From an uncultured Hyphomicrobiales bacterium (GTDB lineage Bacteria; Pseudomonadota; Alphaproteobacteria; Rhizobiales; Beijerinckiaceae), in the NCBI GenBank assembly GCA_903902915.1, contig CAIUWR010000001.1, positions 1 through 64,000 of the forward strand: a DNA stretch of 64,000 nucleotides. The letters run 5' to 3'. Shown here one piece after another: positions 44,170-51,999 of the stretch; the stretch's first letter is position 1; every line of letters starts with the position of its first letter. Position numbers and translations under genes: made by a program. The notes under the pieces were generated by a model. The model ran no database searches. It worked only from the letters and a program-made list of their open reading frames with translations, and had not been told where the DNA came from.

Positions 44170-45075
44170 CTACACATGGGCATGGCCGCCGTCCGGCGCG
44201 GGCAAGGCCTCGACCTTGGCCAGCCCCGCCACCACCGCCTTCTGCACCTTTTCGAAGGCGCGCACTTCGATCTGGCGCACGCGTTCGCGGGAGATGGAGA
44301 ATTCCGACGACAATTCCTCCAGCGTCACCGGATCGTCGAGCAGGCGCCGCGCCTCGAAGATGCGGCGCTCGCGCTCGTTGAGCACGCTCAGGGCCTGACG
44401 CAGGGCGCCAAGGCGGTTGTCGCTCTCCTCGCTCGCCACAAGCCGCGACTCCTGGCTTGCGCTGTCATCCACCAGCCAGTCCTGCCACTCGCCGCCTTCC
44501 CCCTCCTGACGGATGGGCGCGTTGAGCGAGGCGTCGCCGCTCATGCGGCGATTCATGTCCACCACGTCCTGTTCGGTCACGCCCAGCTTGGTGGCGATGG
44601 TCTTGACCTGTTCGGGCCGCAGGTCGCCCTCCTCCAGCGCGGAGATCTGGCTCTTGGCCTTGCGCAGGTTGAAGAAGAGCTTCTTCTGGTTCGCGGTCGT
44701 GCCCATTTTCACGAGCGACCAGGACCGCAGGATATATTCTTGAATGGCGGCGCGGATCCACCACATGGCGTAAGTGGCGAGGCGGAAGCCCTTGTCCGGT
44801 TCGAACCGCTTCACCGCCTGCATGAGGCCCACATTGCCCTCGGAGACGACTTCGCCGATGGGCAGGCCATAGCCGCGATAGCCCATGGCGATCTTGGCCA
44901 CGAGGCGCAGATGGGACGTGACCAGACGCTGGGCGGCGTCGCGGTCGCCATGTTCGCGCCAGCTCTTGGCGAGCATATATTCTTCCTGCGGCTCCAGCAT
45001 GGGGAACCGGCGAATTTCGGCAAGGTAGCGAGACAGACCACCTTCGGCGGATACGAGAGAAAACGCAGCGGCCAT
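44170..45075 (-). CDS. rpoH: RNA polymerase sigma-32 factor RpoH
   Basis: A 301-residue sigma-70-family factor. Region 2 includes LVTSHLRLVAKIAMGYRGYG, VSEGNVGLMQAVKRFEPDKG and FRLATYAMWWIRAAIQEYIL. The RpoH box NQKKLFFNLRKAK identifies the heat-shock sigma factor. Region 4 ends with EFSISRERVRQIEVRAFEKV. An AGGAGG five bases before the ATG is strong. It directs chaperone and protease genes on heat stress; many alphaproteobacteria have two RpoH copies and this window shows one. A 34-bp perfect hairpin lies about 105 bp upstream. Confidence 0.95.
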   Translation of the reverse strand: MAAAFSLVSAEGGLSRYLAEIRRFPMLEPQEEYMLAKSWREHGDRDAAQRLVTSHLRLVAKIAMGYRGYGLPIGEVVSEGNVGLMQAVKRFEPDKGFRLATYAMWWIRAAIQEYILRSWSLVKMGTTANQKKLFFNLRKAKSQISALEEGDLRPEQVKTIATKLGVTEQDVVDMNRRMSGDASLNAPIRQEGEGGEWQDWLVDDSASQESRLVASEESDNRLGALRQALSVLNERERRIFEARRLLDDPVTLEELSSEFSISRERVRQIEVRAFEKVQKAVVAGLAKVEALPAPDGGHAHV

Positions 45076-45180
45076 TCCAACCTCCTGGGAGCCCCCCGGG
45101 GCGCTTGCGCTCCGGTCCCTGTTGAGTCGCCTGTTCCTACGAAGGGTTCACATCGTTGGACCACGCGGCTGCGGGGCGTC

Positions 45181-45214
45181 TCGACCAGCCTGCGCAGATG
45201 CGCAGGCTGGTCGA
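45181..45214. promoter_or_regulatory. Perfect 15-bp hairpin between rluD and rpoH
   Basis: TCGACCAGCCTGCGC and its exact complement flank an AGAT loop. It lies 134 bp past the rluD stop and 106 bp before the rpoH start, on their common strand. With no T run, it may be a Rho-assisted terminator for rluD or a structured element of the rpoH leader, whose mRNA structure controls heat-shock sigma synthesis in other bacteria. Which of the two cannot be decided from the sequence. Confidence 0.55.
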
Positions 45215-45347
45215 ACAATTCATATAGGTGCGCCGGACCGTGGCTGAAAGAGGGCGGCCGTTCGGCGGAAACTCGGCCTTATGATTAAAGTTCGGCAACC
45301 CGCGCTTTCCAGCTCAATGCGGCGCCGCCGCGCTTGTTCCAGCGCCT

Positions 45348-46436
45348 TCAGGACAGCGCCTCGGCGAGGGTGGCGAGTATGCCGCTCAGCGGGTTCTCGA
45401 ACATCACTTCCTCGCCCGTCACGGGATGTTCGAAACCCAGCGACGTCGCATGCAGCGCCTGCCGCCGCAGCCCCTCCACAAGGGCGCGCGCGGGCTCGCC
45501 CAAATGGGCGGACTTGGTGCGGAAGCCCTGCGCATAGAGCGGATCGCCCAGCACGGGATGGCCGATATGAGCCATATGGACGCGGATCTGATGGGTGCGC
45601 CCGGTCTCGAGGCTGCATCGCACGAGCGTGACCAGGGCGCGGCCGTTGGTGTCGCGTCCGAAGCTGCGCTCCACCTTGTAATGGGTGATGGCCTCACGGC
45701 CCTTGACGCCGGAAACCACCGCCTGCTTCTCGCGATGCCAGGGATGACGGCCCAGCGGCGCATCGACCATGCCAGCGGAACGCTCGGGCTGGCCCCAGAC
45801 GAAGGCGAGATATTCGCGGGTGAGGGACAGGGTGCGCCCATGGTCGGCGAAGAGGGCGGACAGGCCTTGGTGGGCCTCATCGGTCTTGGCGACCACCAGA
45901 AGACCCGAGGTGTCCTTGTCGAGGCGATGCACGATGCCCGGCCGCTTGACCCCGCCGATGCCCGACAGGCTCTCGCCGCAATGGGCGATCAGCGCATTCA
46001 CCAGCGTGCCGGTCTCGTGGCCGGCGGCGGGATGCACCACAAGCCCGGCGGGCTTGTCGATGATGATGAGGCTATCGTCCTCGAAGACGACATTCAGCGG
46101 GATGTCTTCGCCAGCTGGCTCGGCCGCAATGGGCTCGGGCACGACGATCTCGACGCTCTGACCCGCCCGCACCTTGGCGCCCGCATCGCTCGCCAGTTTG
46201 CCGTCCACGCGCACATAGCCTGATTCCGTCAGCGCCTTGATGCGGGTGCGCGACATGCCGTCGGAAATGCTGGCGAGAAACTTGTCCAGCCGCGCGCCTT
46301 CCTCCACCGCAAAGGTGTGCAGGCCCGGCGGCAGGCCAGGGCCAGAGCGCGGGGGCGCCTGGGGTGCATCTTCGTCGGGCTCGACCGGCAAGGCGGCGAG
46401 GGAGGCCTGATAGCGGCGTTTGGCATGTTGGTTCAT
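45348..46436 (-). CDS. rluD: 23S rRNA pseudouridine synthase RluD-type
   Basis: A 362-residue enzyme. An N-terminal S4 domain (RLDKFLASISDGMSRTRIKA) precedes the RluA-family catalytic domain with the active Asp in GIVHRLDKDTSGLLVVAKTD, LVRCSLETGRTHQIRVHMAH and HPVLGDPLYAQ. RluD modifies positions in helix 69 of 23S rRNA. The S4 domain and length favour RluD or RluC over RluA. It starts at ATG 46436 and is divergent from the flavoprotein gene at 46541; in many Hyphomicrobiales it lies next to rpoH as here. Confidence 0.9.
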   Translation of the reverse strand: MNQHAKRRYQASLAALPVEPDEDAPQAPPRSGPGLPPGLHTFAVEEGARLDKFLASISDGMSRTRIKALTESGYVRVDGKLASDAGAKVRAGQSVEIVVPEPIAAEPAGEDIPLNVVFEDDSLIIIDKPAGLVVHPAAGHETGTLVNALIAHCGESLSGIGGVKRPGIVHRLDKDTSGLLVVAKTDEAHQGLSALFADHGRTLSLTREYLAFVWGQPERSAGMVDAPLGRHPWHREKQAVVSGVKGREAITHYKVERSFGRDTNGRALVTLVRCSLETGRTHQIRVHMAHIGHPVLGDPLYAQGFRTKSAHLGEPARALVEGLRRQALHATSLGFEHPVTGEEVMFENPLSGILATLAEALS

Positions 46437-46540
46437 GGGCGTTCCCTAACACGAAAGCGGGGCTTGCGGCGAGGGCTTGCGCGCAACGTCGCGCTGGAGG
46501 GGCAAGACGCGGCGCAGGCTTGTCTGCTAAACCCACTCCC

Positions 46541-47755
46541 ATGATTGAAACTGTGCACATCGCCATCATCGGTTCCGGCCCCGCAGGCCTCATGGCGGCG
46601 GAGGCGGCGGCCTGCGCGGGGGCGCGGGTCGTCGTCTTCGACAGGATGCCTTCGCCCGCCCGCAAATTCCTGCTGGCGGGACGCGGCGGGCTGAATCTGA
46701 CCCATAACGAGCCGCCATCCGCCTTCCTGACCCGCTATGGCGAGGCGCAGGCGCGGCTGGCGCCGCTCATCGAGGCCTTTCCGCCGGACGCCCTGCGCGC
46801 CTGGGCGAGGGATCTCGGGCAGGAGACATTCGTCGGCACCAGTGGGCGAGTCTTCCCCAAAAGCTTCAAGGCCTCGCCCCTCCTGCGCGCCTGGCTGCGC
46901 AAATTGGCCGCGCTGGGCGTGGAGCTGCGCCTGCGTCATGAGTTTCGCGGTTGGGACGCGCAACGGCGCCTGCGTTTCGCGACCCCTGAGGGCGAGACCC
47001 TGATTGAGGCGGACGCCTGCGTGCTGGCGCTGGGCGGCGCCTCCTGGCCCAAGCTTGGGTCCGATGGCGGTTGGGCGGATATGTTGCGGGGCGAGGGCCT
47101 TTCGGTCGCGCCGCTGCGCCCCTCCAATTGCGGCTTCGAAATCGCCTGGTCGCCGGTGCTGAAAAGCTTCGGCGGGTTCCCGCTCGGGCCGGTGACGCTG
47201 AGCGGCGGCGGCCAGAGCCTGCGCGGGGAATGCGTCATCACCGAACATGGGATCGAGGGCGGCGCCATCTATGCGCTGTCGGCGGGCCTGCGCGACGCCA
47301 TCGAGCGCGACGGATCAGCGGAACTCGTCGTGGACCTGCGCCCCGACGTGTCGCTTGAGACGCTGGCGGGCCGTCTGGGGCGTCCACGCGGCGGACAGTC
47401 CATGGCCAGCGTGTTGCGCAAATCGGGCGGGCTGCCCCCCGTGTCGGCGGCGCTGGTGCGCGAGCCCGGCCCCCTGCCTGCGGACCCGGCCGAGCTGGCC
47501 GCCCGCATCAAGGCCCTTCCCCTGCGCCTCACCGGCGTGCGCCCCATCGCCCGCGCCATCTCGACAGCGGGCGGCCTGCGCTTTGCCGATGTGACTCCGG
47601 AGCTTATGGTGAGCAGCAAGCCCGGCCTCTTCGTGGCGGGCGAGATGCTTGATTGGGAAGCGCCGACCGGCGGCTACCTTTTGCAGGCGTGCTTCGCCTC
47701 GGGGCGCGCGGCGGGCGCGGCGGCGGCGGCGTTCGCTGCGGGCGGTGCGGCATGA
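46541..47755 (+). CDS. NAD(P)/FAD-dependent oxidoreductase (HI0933-like, BaiN/RdsA family)
   Basis: A 404-residue flavoprotein. IAIIGSGPAGLMAAEAAACA is the FAD dinucleotide loop; RKFLLAGRGGLNLTHNEPPS and VGTSGRVFPKSFKASPLLRA are conserved in the HI0933-like family. The C-terminal FAD motif reads LFVAGEMLDWEAPTGGYLLQ. ATG 46541 places the FAD loop at residue 9. The reaction is not established for most members, and the neighbours (rluD divergent, IclR gene downstream) do not specify it. The conserved LTHNE and PTGGY segments make the family call firm. Confidence 0.85.
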   Translation: MIETVHIAIIGSGPAGLMAAEAAACAGARVVVFDRMPSPARKFLLAGRGGLNLTHNEPPSAFLTRYGEAQARLAPLIEAFPPDALRAWARDLGQETFVGTSGRVFPKSFKASPLLRAWLRKLAALGVELRLRHEFRGWDAQRRLRFATPEGETLIEADACVLALGGASWPKLGSDGGWADMLRGEGLSVAPLRPSNCGFEIAWSPVLKSFGGFPLGPVTLSGGGQSLRGECVITEHGIEGGAIYALSAGLRDAIERDGSAELVVDLRPDVSLETLAGRLGRPRGGQSMASVLRKSGGLPPVSAALVREPGPLPADPAELAARIKALPLRLTGVRPIARAISTAGGLRFADVTPELMVSSKPGLFVAGEMLDWEAPTGGYLLQACFASGRAAGAAAAAFAAGGAA

Positions 47756-47848
47756 CCCTGCGGCACATATTCCAAAATCCCACCGCTTGCGACTAATTCA
47801 AATGCTTCGATCCCTTTTCATTCGCAGAATTGTGGTTATTGTTAAGCT

Positions 47849-48598
47849 ATGAAAAGTCTCGAAAAGATGATCGGCATCCTCGACCTGTTCGAGGGCGACG
47901 AGATGGAGTGGGCGCCGGAGGCCATGGCCGAACGGCTTGAGCTGACGCGTTCGACCCTCTATCGCTACCTCAAGGTTCTGGCGGACGCCGGGCTGCTGAC
48001 CTCCCTGCCTGGGGTCGGCTACACGCTTGGCCCTCGCATCGCCGAACTTGATTTCCAGATGCGCCACAGCGATCCGCTGATCACGGCAAGCCGCCCGGTG
48101 ATGGCCGAACTACTGGCTGAAATTCCGGGCATCGCGCTTCTGTGTCGGCGCTATCGTGGGCGGGTGCTTTGCGTGCATCAGGCGGCGAGCCCCGGCGTTG
48201 GCTTTCGCTCCACCTATGAGCGCGGCAGCGCGCGGCCGCTGCTGCGGGGCGCCGCCTCGCGAGTCATTCTGGCGCATATGCCCACCGCCACCCTGCGCAA
48301 ACTTCATGAAGCCGCGCCGGAGGAGTTCGCTGCGGCGGGGCTTGGCGAGAATCTGGGCGAGGTCCGGGGCCATATGCGCGCAATCCGCCAGCGCGGCGTC
48401 GCGGTGACGCGCGGGGAACTTTCCACCGGAGTGACCGGCGTCGCCGCGCCGATCTTTGATTCAAAGGGCGGCATTCTCGGCTCCTTGAGCGTCACCGTGG
48501 GCGTGCCGGATCTGGCGCCGGAACGGCTCGCCTTCGTGGCCGACCGCGTCTCCTTCGGCGCCAGGATCGTTTCGAAGACGATCGCGCGCGAGCCGTAG
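47849..48598 (+). CDS. IclR-family transcriptional regulator
   Basis: A 249-residue regulator. The N-terminal winged helix includes AERLELTRSTLYRYLKVLAD, and the effector domain from about residue 75 contains RPLLRGAASRVILAHMP and RGVAVTRGELSTGVTGVAAP. IclR proteins bind palindromes upstream of aromatic-degradation operons. An AAATCCCA half-site lies about 70 bp before its own start, and the same octamer forms a perfect palindrome in front of the hydroxylase gene at 52000. It probably regulates the island 48.6-55.6 kb. No clear ribosome site. Confidence 0.88.
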   Translation: MKSLEKMIGILDLFEGDEMEWAPEAMAERLELTRSTLYRYLKVLADAGLLTSLPGVGYTLGPRIAELDFQMRHSDPLITASRPVMAELLAEIPGIALLCRRYRGRVLCVHQAASPGVGFRSTYERGSARPLLRGAASRVILAHMPTATLRKLHEAAPEEFAAAGLGENLGEVRGHMRAIRQRGVAVTRGELSTGVTGVAAPIFDSKGGILGSLSVTVGVPDLAPERLAFVADRVSFGARIVSKTIAREP

Positions 48599-48648
48599 AG
48601 GCAAACTGAGGAGTAGGACGACGGAGCGCCAGGCGGCGCCCCCTCGCC

Positions 48649-49833
48649 TCACTGCACGCGTAACGCGCGCGCCGCCGCCTCGACATCATAGTCATAGAGG
48701 CCCTTGCGGAAGGCGATCGCCGTTTTGCGGATCTCCTCGTCGCGCTGCTCGATGCTTTCATAGTCCGAATCGTATCGCTTGCCGTTCTGCCGCGCCTCGG
48801 CCTGGATCATGGAGGTGCGTGGGCGACGCAGGTTCTCATAGGCGCCCAGCACTGCGGGAACCTCGTCGCTTCCCCGCCCTTCCAGCAAGACGCCAAGGGC
48901 GACGGCGTCCTCGATCGCCTGATTCACGCCCTGGCCGAGATGCGGCAGCATGGGATGGGCGGCGTCGCCCAGCAGGGCGAGCCGACCATTGGTCCAGGTC
49001 CGCAGCGGCTGGCGGTCGAAGAGCCCCCACCAGAAGCAGGTCTCGACCTTGGAGAGCAGATTGGTCACGCGCGGATCCCAATCGGCGAAGGAGGCGGCGA
49101 GCTCATCGCGGTCGCCGATGGCCGACCAGGATTCCAGCGTCTCATGGGGCGTCGGCACAAAGCCGACATAGTTGAGCATGGTTCCGCTTCGCACCGGGAA
49201 CGTCATGAAATGTTTGCCGTCGCCCATCCAGACCTGATGGGTGTCATCCGGCCATGAGCCGAGTTTGTCGCGGGCGAGAAGGCCCCGATACGCGCGAAAG
49301 CCCGAATATTCCGGCAGGCTCGGCTCGACCACGAAGAGCTGCATGGCGGAATTGATTCCGTCCGCCGCGATGACGACCTCCGCCTCGAAGCTCTCGCCAT
49401 TGGCGAAGCGCACGGTCGCCTTGTCGGCGTCTTGCGAAAAGCCCACGGCCCGATGCCCGGTCCGCACCGACTGCGGGGGAAGGGCGGCGGCGAGCGTGTC
49501 GAGAATGTCGGCCCGGTGCATGCCATACATGCCGTTCCAGCCCGCCGAATCCGTGGTGAGGATGTCGCCGACGTAGGAGCCGTCCTTGAGATTGTAGCGC
49601 GAGCCCGGCCCGATCTTGCCGCCGAGCCTGGCGAGCGTCTCGCCAAAGCCCATGCGCTCTAGCTGGCGCAGGCTGTTGGGATAGACGAAGACGCCGGCGC
49701 CGACCTCTCCGAGCGCTGCGGACTGCTCGAAGACCGTGACCTCAAGCCCACGCCGCCGCAAGGCGTTCGCAGCCGCCAGTCCGCCCATGCCCCCGCCGAT
49801 GATCGCTGCACGCAGTTTGGCGTCCCCGCTCAT
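48649..49833 (-). CDS. FAD-dependent monooxygenase (salicylate/6-hydroxynicotinate hydroxylase-like)
   Basis: A 394-residue group A flavoprotein hydroxylase. It shows the FAD loop AAIIGGGMGGLAAANALRRR, the DG motif VVIAADGINSAMQLFVVEP, and GRLALLGDAAHPMLPHLGQG with the GD ribityl motif. Length and HLGQGVNQAIEDA place it near salicylate 1- and 6-hydroxynicotinate 3-monooxygenases. GAGGATGGA precedes the ATG. It is divergent from a GYD-domain gene at 50119 and convergent with the iclR gene. It would hydroxylate an aromatic acid, possibly with decarboxylation; the substrate is not determined. Confidence 0.85.
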   Translation of the reverse strand: MSGDAKLRAAIIGGGMGGLAAANALRRRGLEVTVFEQSAALGEVGAGVFVYPNSLRQLERMGFGETLARLGGKIGPGSRYNLKDGSYVGDILTTDSAGWNGMYGMHRADILDTLAAALPPQSVRTGHRAVGFSQDADKATVRFANGESFEAEVVIAADGINSAMQLFVVEPSLPEYSGFRAYRGLLARDKLGSWPDDTHQVWMGDGKHFMTFPVRSGTMLNYVGFVPTPHETLESWSAIGDRDELAASFADWDPRVTNLLSKVETCFWWGLFDRQPLRTWTNGRLALLGDAAHPMLPHLGQGVNQAIEDAVALGVLLEGRGSDEVPAVLGAYENLRRPRTSMIQAEARQNGKRYDSDYESIEQRDEEIRKTAIAFRKGLYDYDVEAAARALRVQ

Positions 49834-50021
49834 TCCATCCTCTATCTTTTCTGAAGCTTATGTTGGGTGAGCCTGACCAGGCCCCGCCACCATATGACCA
49901 CAGACGCGGCGCAATCGCCATGGCGCTTTCTGACGCGGCGAGAGGGCGGGTTTTATGGCTCAGGCGGGCTTTCGCGGTGGACCGCGCAGGCCGATGAGGC
50001 CAAGCACGATTCAACATCAAC

Positions 50022-50051
50022 TTGACAGTAATTTAAATCAGATCGTATGAA
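50022..50051 (+). promoter_or_regulatory. Candidate sigma-70 promoter of the GYD operon
   Basis: TTGACA at 50022-50027 and TATGAA at 50046-50051 are spaced by 18 bp, within an AT-rich patch of a GC-rich intergenic region. The spacer contains the palindrome ATTTAAAT. The GYD-gene ATG lies at 50119. Confidence 0.5.
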
Positions 50052-50118
50052 AAGCATGATTGGCGACGCCGTGCAAAACGCCTCCACCGCCGCGCAGGCC
50101 ATAAAAGGGAGAACCATC

Positions 50119-50436
50119 ATGTTGAAGATGATTTATCTCGTGAATTATGCGCAGCAGGGCTGTAGCGGCCTGATGCAGGACTGGGATCGAGAGCCCGCTT
50201 TGCGCAAGCGCTTCGAAGCCGTCGGCGGCAAATTGATCAGTATCGCCTTCACTCATGGTCTTTTTGACCTCGTCGTCCGTGTCGAGATGCCCGATATGAA
50301 CGCCGCGCATGCCGCGCTGACGGTGGCTCGCGCGTCGGGAATGGTTTCGGGAGGCGTTGTGCTTCAGGAAGTCGATATGGCCGCGGCGATGGCGCTCGCG
50401 AACAAGGCCGCCGCGCTGGAGAAGCCTCAGGGTTGA
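50119..50436 (+). CDS. GYD-domain protein
   Basis: A 105-residue ferredoxin-like alpha/beta protein: MIYLVNYAQQGCSGLMQDWD, KRFEAVGGKLISIAFTHGLF, a DLVVRVEMPD strand and a final helix. GYD proteins (named for a conserved Gly-Tyr-Asp, here read as HGLFDLVV) are common in aromatic catabolic clusters, but their role is unknown. ATG 50119 has GGGAG; the upstream frame from 50047 is without a site. It starts the plus-strand series that ends at 55591. Confidence 0.75.
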   Translation: MLKMIYLVNYAQQGCSGLMQDWDREPALRKRFEAVGGKLISIAFTHGLFDLVVRVEMPDMNAAHAALTVARASGMVSGGVVLQEVDMAAAMALANKAAALEKPQG

Positions 50437-50469
50437 ACATATGCGGACGCCGCCACATGAGTGGTCGCA

Positions 50470-51819
50470 ATGCAAATGAGGGCCGCCGCGCACAAGGCGC
50501 GGGTGATCAGCGCTGACGAGGCCGCCCGCCTCGTCGCCTCCGGCATGTGGCTCGACTATGGCATAACGCTTTGCCAGCCGGACGTTTTCGACAAAGCGCT
50601 GTCGCTGCGACGCGATGAACTGCGCGACGTCAAGATCCGCGCCTGCCTCACCATGCGCCCGCGCGCCGTGCTCGAATGCGATCCGCTGGCTGAGCATTTC
50701 CATTGGTTCAACACTCATTTCTCCGGGTATGACCGCAAGCAGCATGATGCGGGGAGGGCCAACTACATTCCCGGCAATCTGGGCGAATTGTCTGATTATT
50801 ACCGCCGTTTCATCCCGCCCATCGACGTCGTCGTCTTCAAGACTTGCCGCTTGGATGAGGACGGCTATTTCAATTTCAGCGCCGCCAATCTCTGGCACCG
50901 AGCCATCGCCGAACGCGCGAAGATTGTCATCGTCGAGGTGACCGACGGGCCGCCTTATGTTTTCGGCGAGGACAATGGCCTGCATGTCAGCGAGGTCGAT
51001 TATATCATCGAGGGCGATAACCAGCCTGCGCCGGAATTGCCCAATCCGCCACCCACGGATGTGGACGTCGCGGTGGGCAAACTCATCGCCGACGAGATCG
51101 AGGACGGCGCCTGTCTGCAAATCGGCATCGGCGGCATGCCCAACGCCGTTTGCGAGCAATTGCTGAAAAGCGGCGCCCGCGATCTTGGCGTGCATACGGA
51201 AATGCTGACCGAAGGCCTGATGGCGCTTTATCGGGCGGGCCTTGTCACCAACGCCCGCAAGGCGGTTCATCCGGGCAAGGTGACATTTTCTTTCGGCTTC
51301 GGCTCGCGCGCCTATTATGAGGGATTGCATCGCAATCCCGACCTGTGCTGCCTGCCCGTCGATCTGACCAACCTGCCCCATGAGATCATGCGCAACGACC
51401 GCGTCGTCTCGATCAACAACACCACGCAAATCGACCTGCAAGGACAGGCCGCCTCCGAATCCGATGGCCTGCGCCATATCAGCGGCACAGGCGGCCAGTT
51501 GCAGTTCGTGCGCGGCGCCTATGCGTCGAGAGGCGGCAAATCCTTCATCTGCCTGTCGTCGACTTATGAAAAGCGCGGCCAGCGCAAGAGCCGCATCCAG
51601 TTCTCGCTCACCCCCGGCAACATCGTCACGACGCCGCGCACCGACGTCATGTATGTCGTGACCGAATATGGCATGGCCAATCTCAAGGGCCTGTCGGTTC
51701 CCGAGCGGGCCAAGGCGCTGATCTCCATCGCCCACCCCGACTTTCGCGAGGGGCTTGAACGGGAGGCCTATGAACACAGGGTGATCCCGCGTGGCGTCAC
51801 GTTCGGGCGCTACGATTGA
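50470..51819 (+). CDS. Acetyl-CoA hydrolase/4-hydroxybutyrate CoA-transferase family protein
   Basis: A 449-residue class I CoA-transferase of the Cat/4-hydroxybutyrate type. The region LQIGIGGMPNAVCEQLLKSG is the CoA-binding glycine-rich turn, IDLQGQAASESDGLRHISG carries the candidate catalytic Glu with SGTGGQLQF beyond it, and VMYVVTEYGMANLKGLS is the usual C-terminal signature. It activates a carboxylate with CoA. It follows the GYD gene by 33 bp. The start is uncertain: ATG 50470 (weak GAGTGG) or GTG 50461. It suggests CoA-linked degradation of the hydroxylated product. Confidence 0.8.
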   Translation: MQMRAAAHKARVISADEAARLVASGMWLDYGITLCQPDVFDKALSLRRDELRDVKIRACLTMRPRAVLECDPLAEHFHWFNTHFSGYDRKQHDAGRANYIPGNLGELSDYYRRFIPPIDVVVFKTCRLDEDGYFNFSAANLWHRAIAERAKIVIVEVTDGPPYVFGEDNGLHVSEVDYIIEGDNQPAPELPNPPPTDVDVAVGKLIADEIEDGACLQIGIGGMPNAVCEQLLKSGARDLGVHTEMLTEGLMALYRAGLVTNARKAVHPGKVTFSFGFGSRAYYEGLHRNPDLCCLPVDLTNLPHEIMRNDRVVSINNTTQIDLQGQAASESDGLRHISGTGGQLQFVRGAYASRGGKSFICLSSTYEKRGQRKSRIQFSLTPGNIVTTPRTDVMYVVTEYGMANLKGLSVPERAKALISIAHPDFREGLEREAYEHRVIPRGVTFGRYD

Positions 51820-51863
51820 ACGAGCGATTGGCCGGGCGGTGATGGCCCCACGAGGGGCGGGAA

Positions 51864-51905
51864 GCAAATGGGAGAAAATTTGCTAAATCCCACAAAATGG
51901 GATTT
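51864..51905. promoter_or_regulatory. Two adjacent palindromes, candidate regulator operators
   Basis: GCAAAT-N8-ATTTGC (51864-51883) is followed after one base by AAATCCCA-N5-TGGGATTT (51885-51905). Both have exact arms. They lie about 95 bp before the GTG start of the hydroxylase at 52000. Half of the second palindrome recurs at 47775 before the iclR gene. An IclR-type dimer pair is the natural candidate to bind. Confidence 0.5.
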
Positions 51906-51999
51906 TGATCGAAATCAATGGATGCTATCCTGCTTCGTGATTGAAGGGACTGGGCGCTGTCGTCGCGTCCCCAATTTTCACTGACAGGGAGAAGCATCC

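Noticed and set aside
50038-51867. 609-codon minus-strand frame opposite the CoA-transferase gene
   Set aside because: The plus strand carries complete CoA-transferase motifs; the opposite frame is a shadow.
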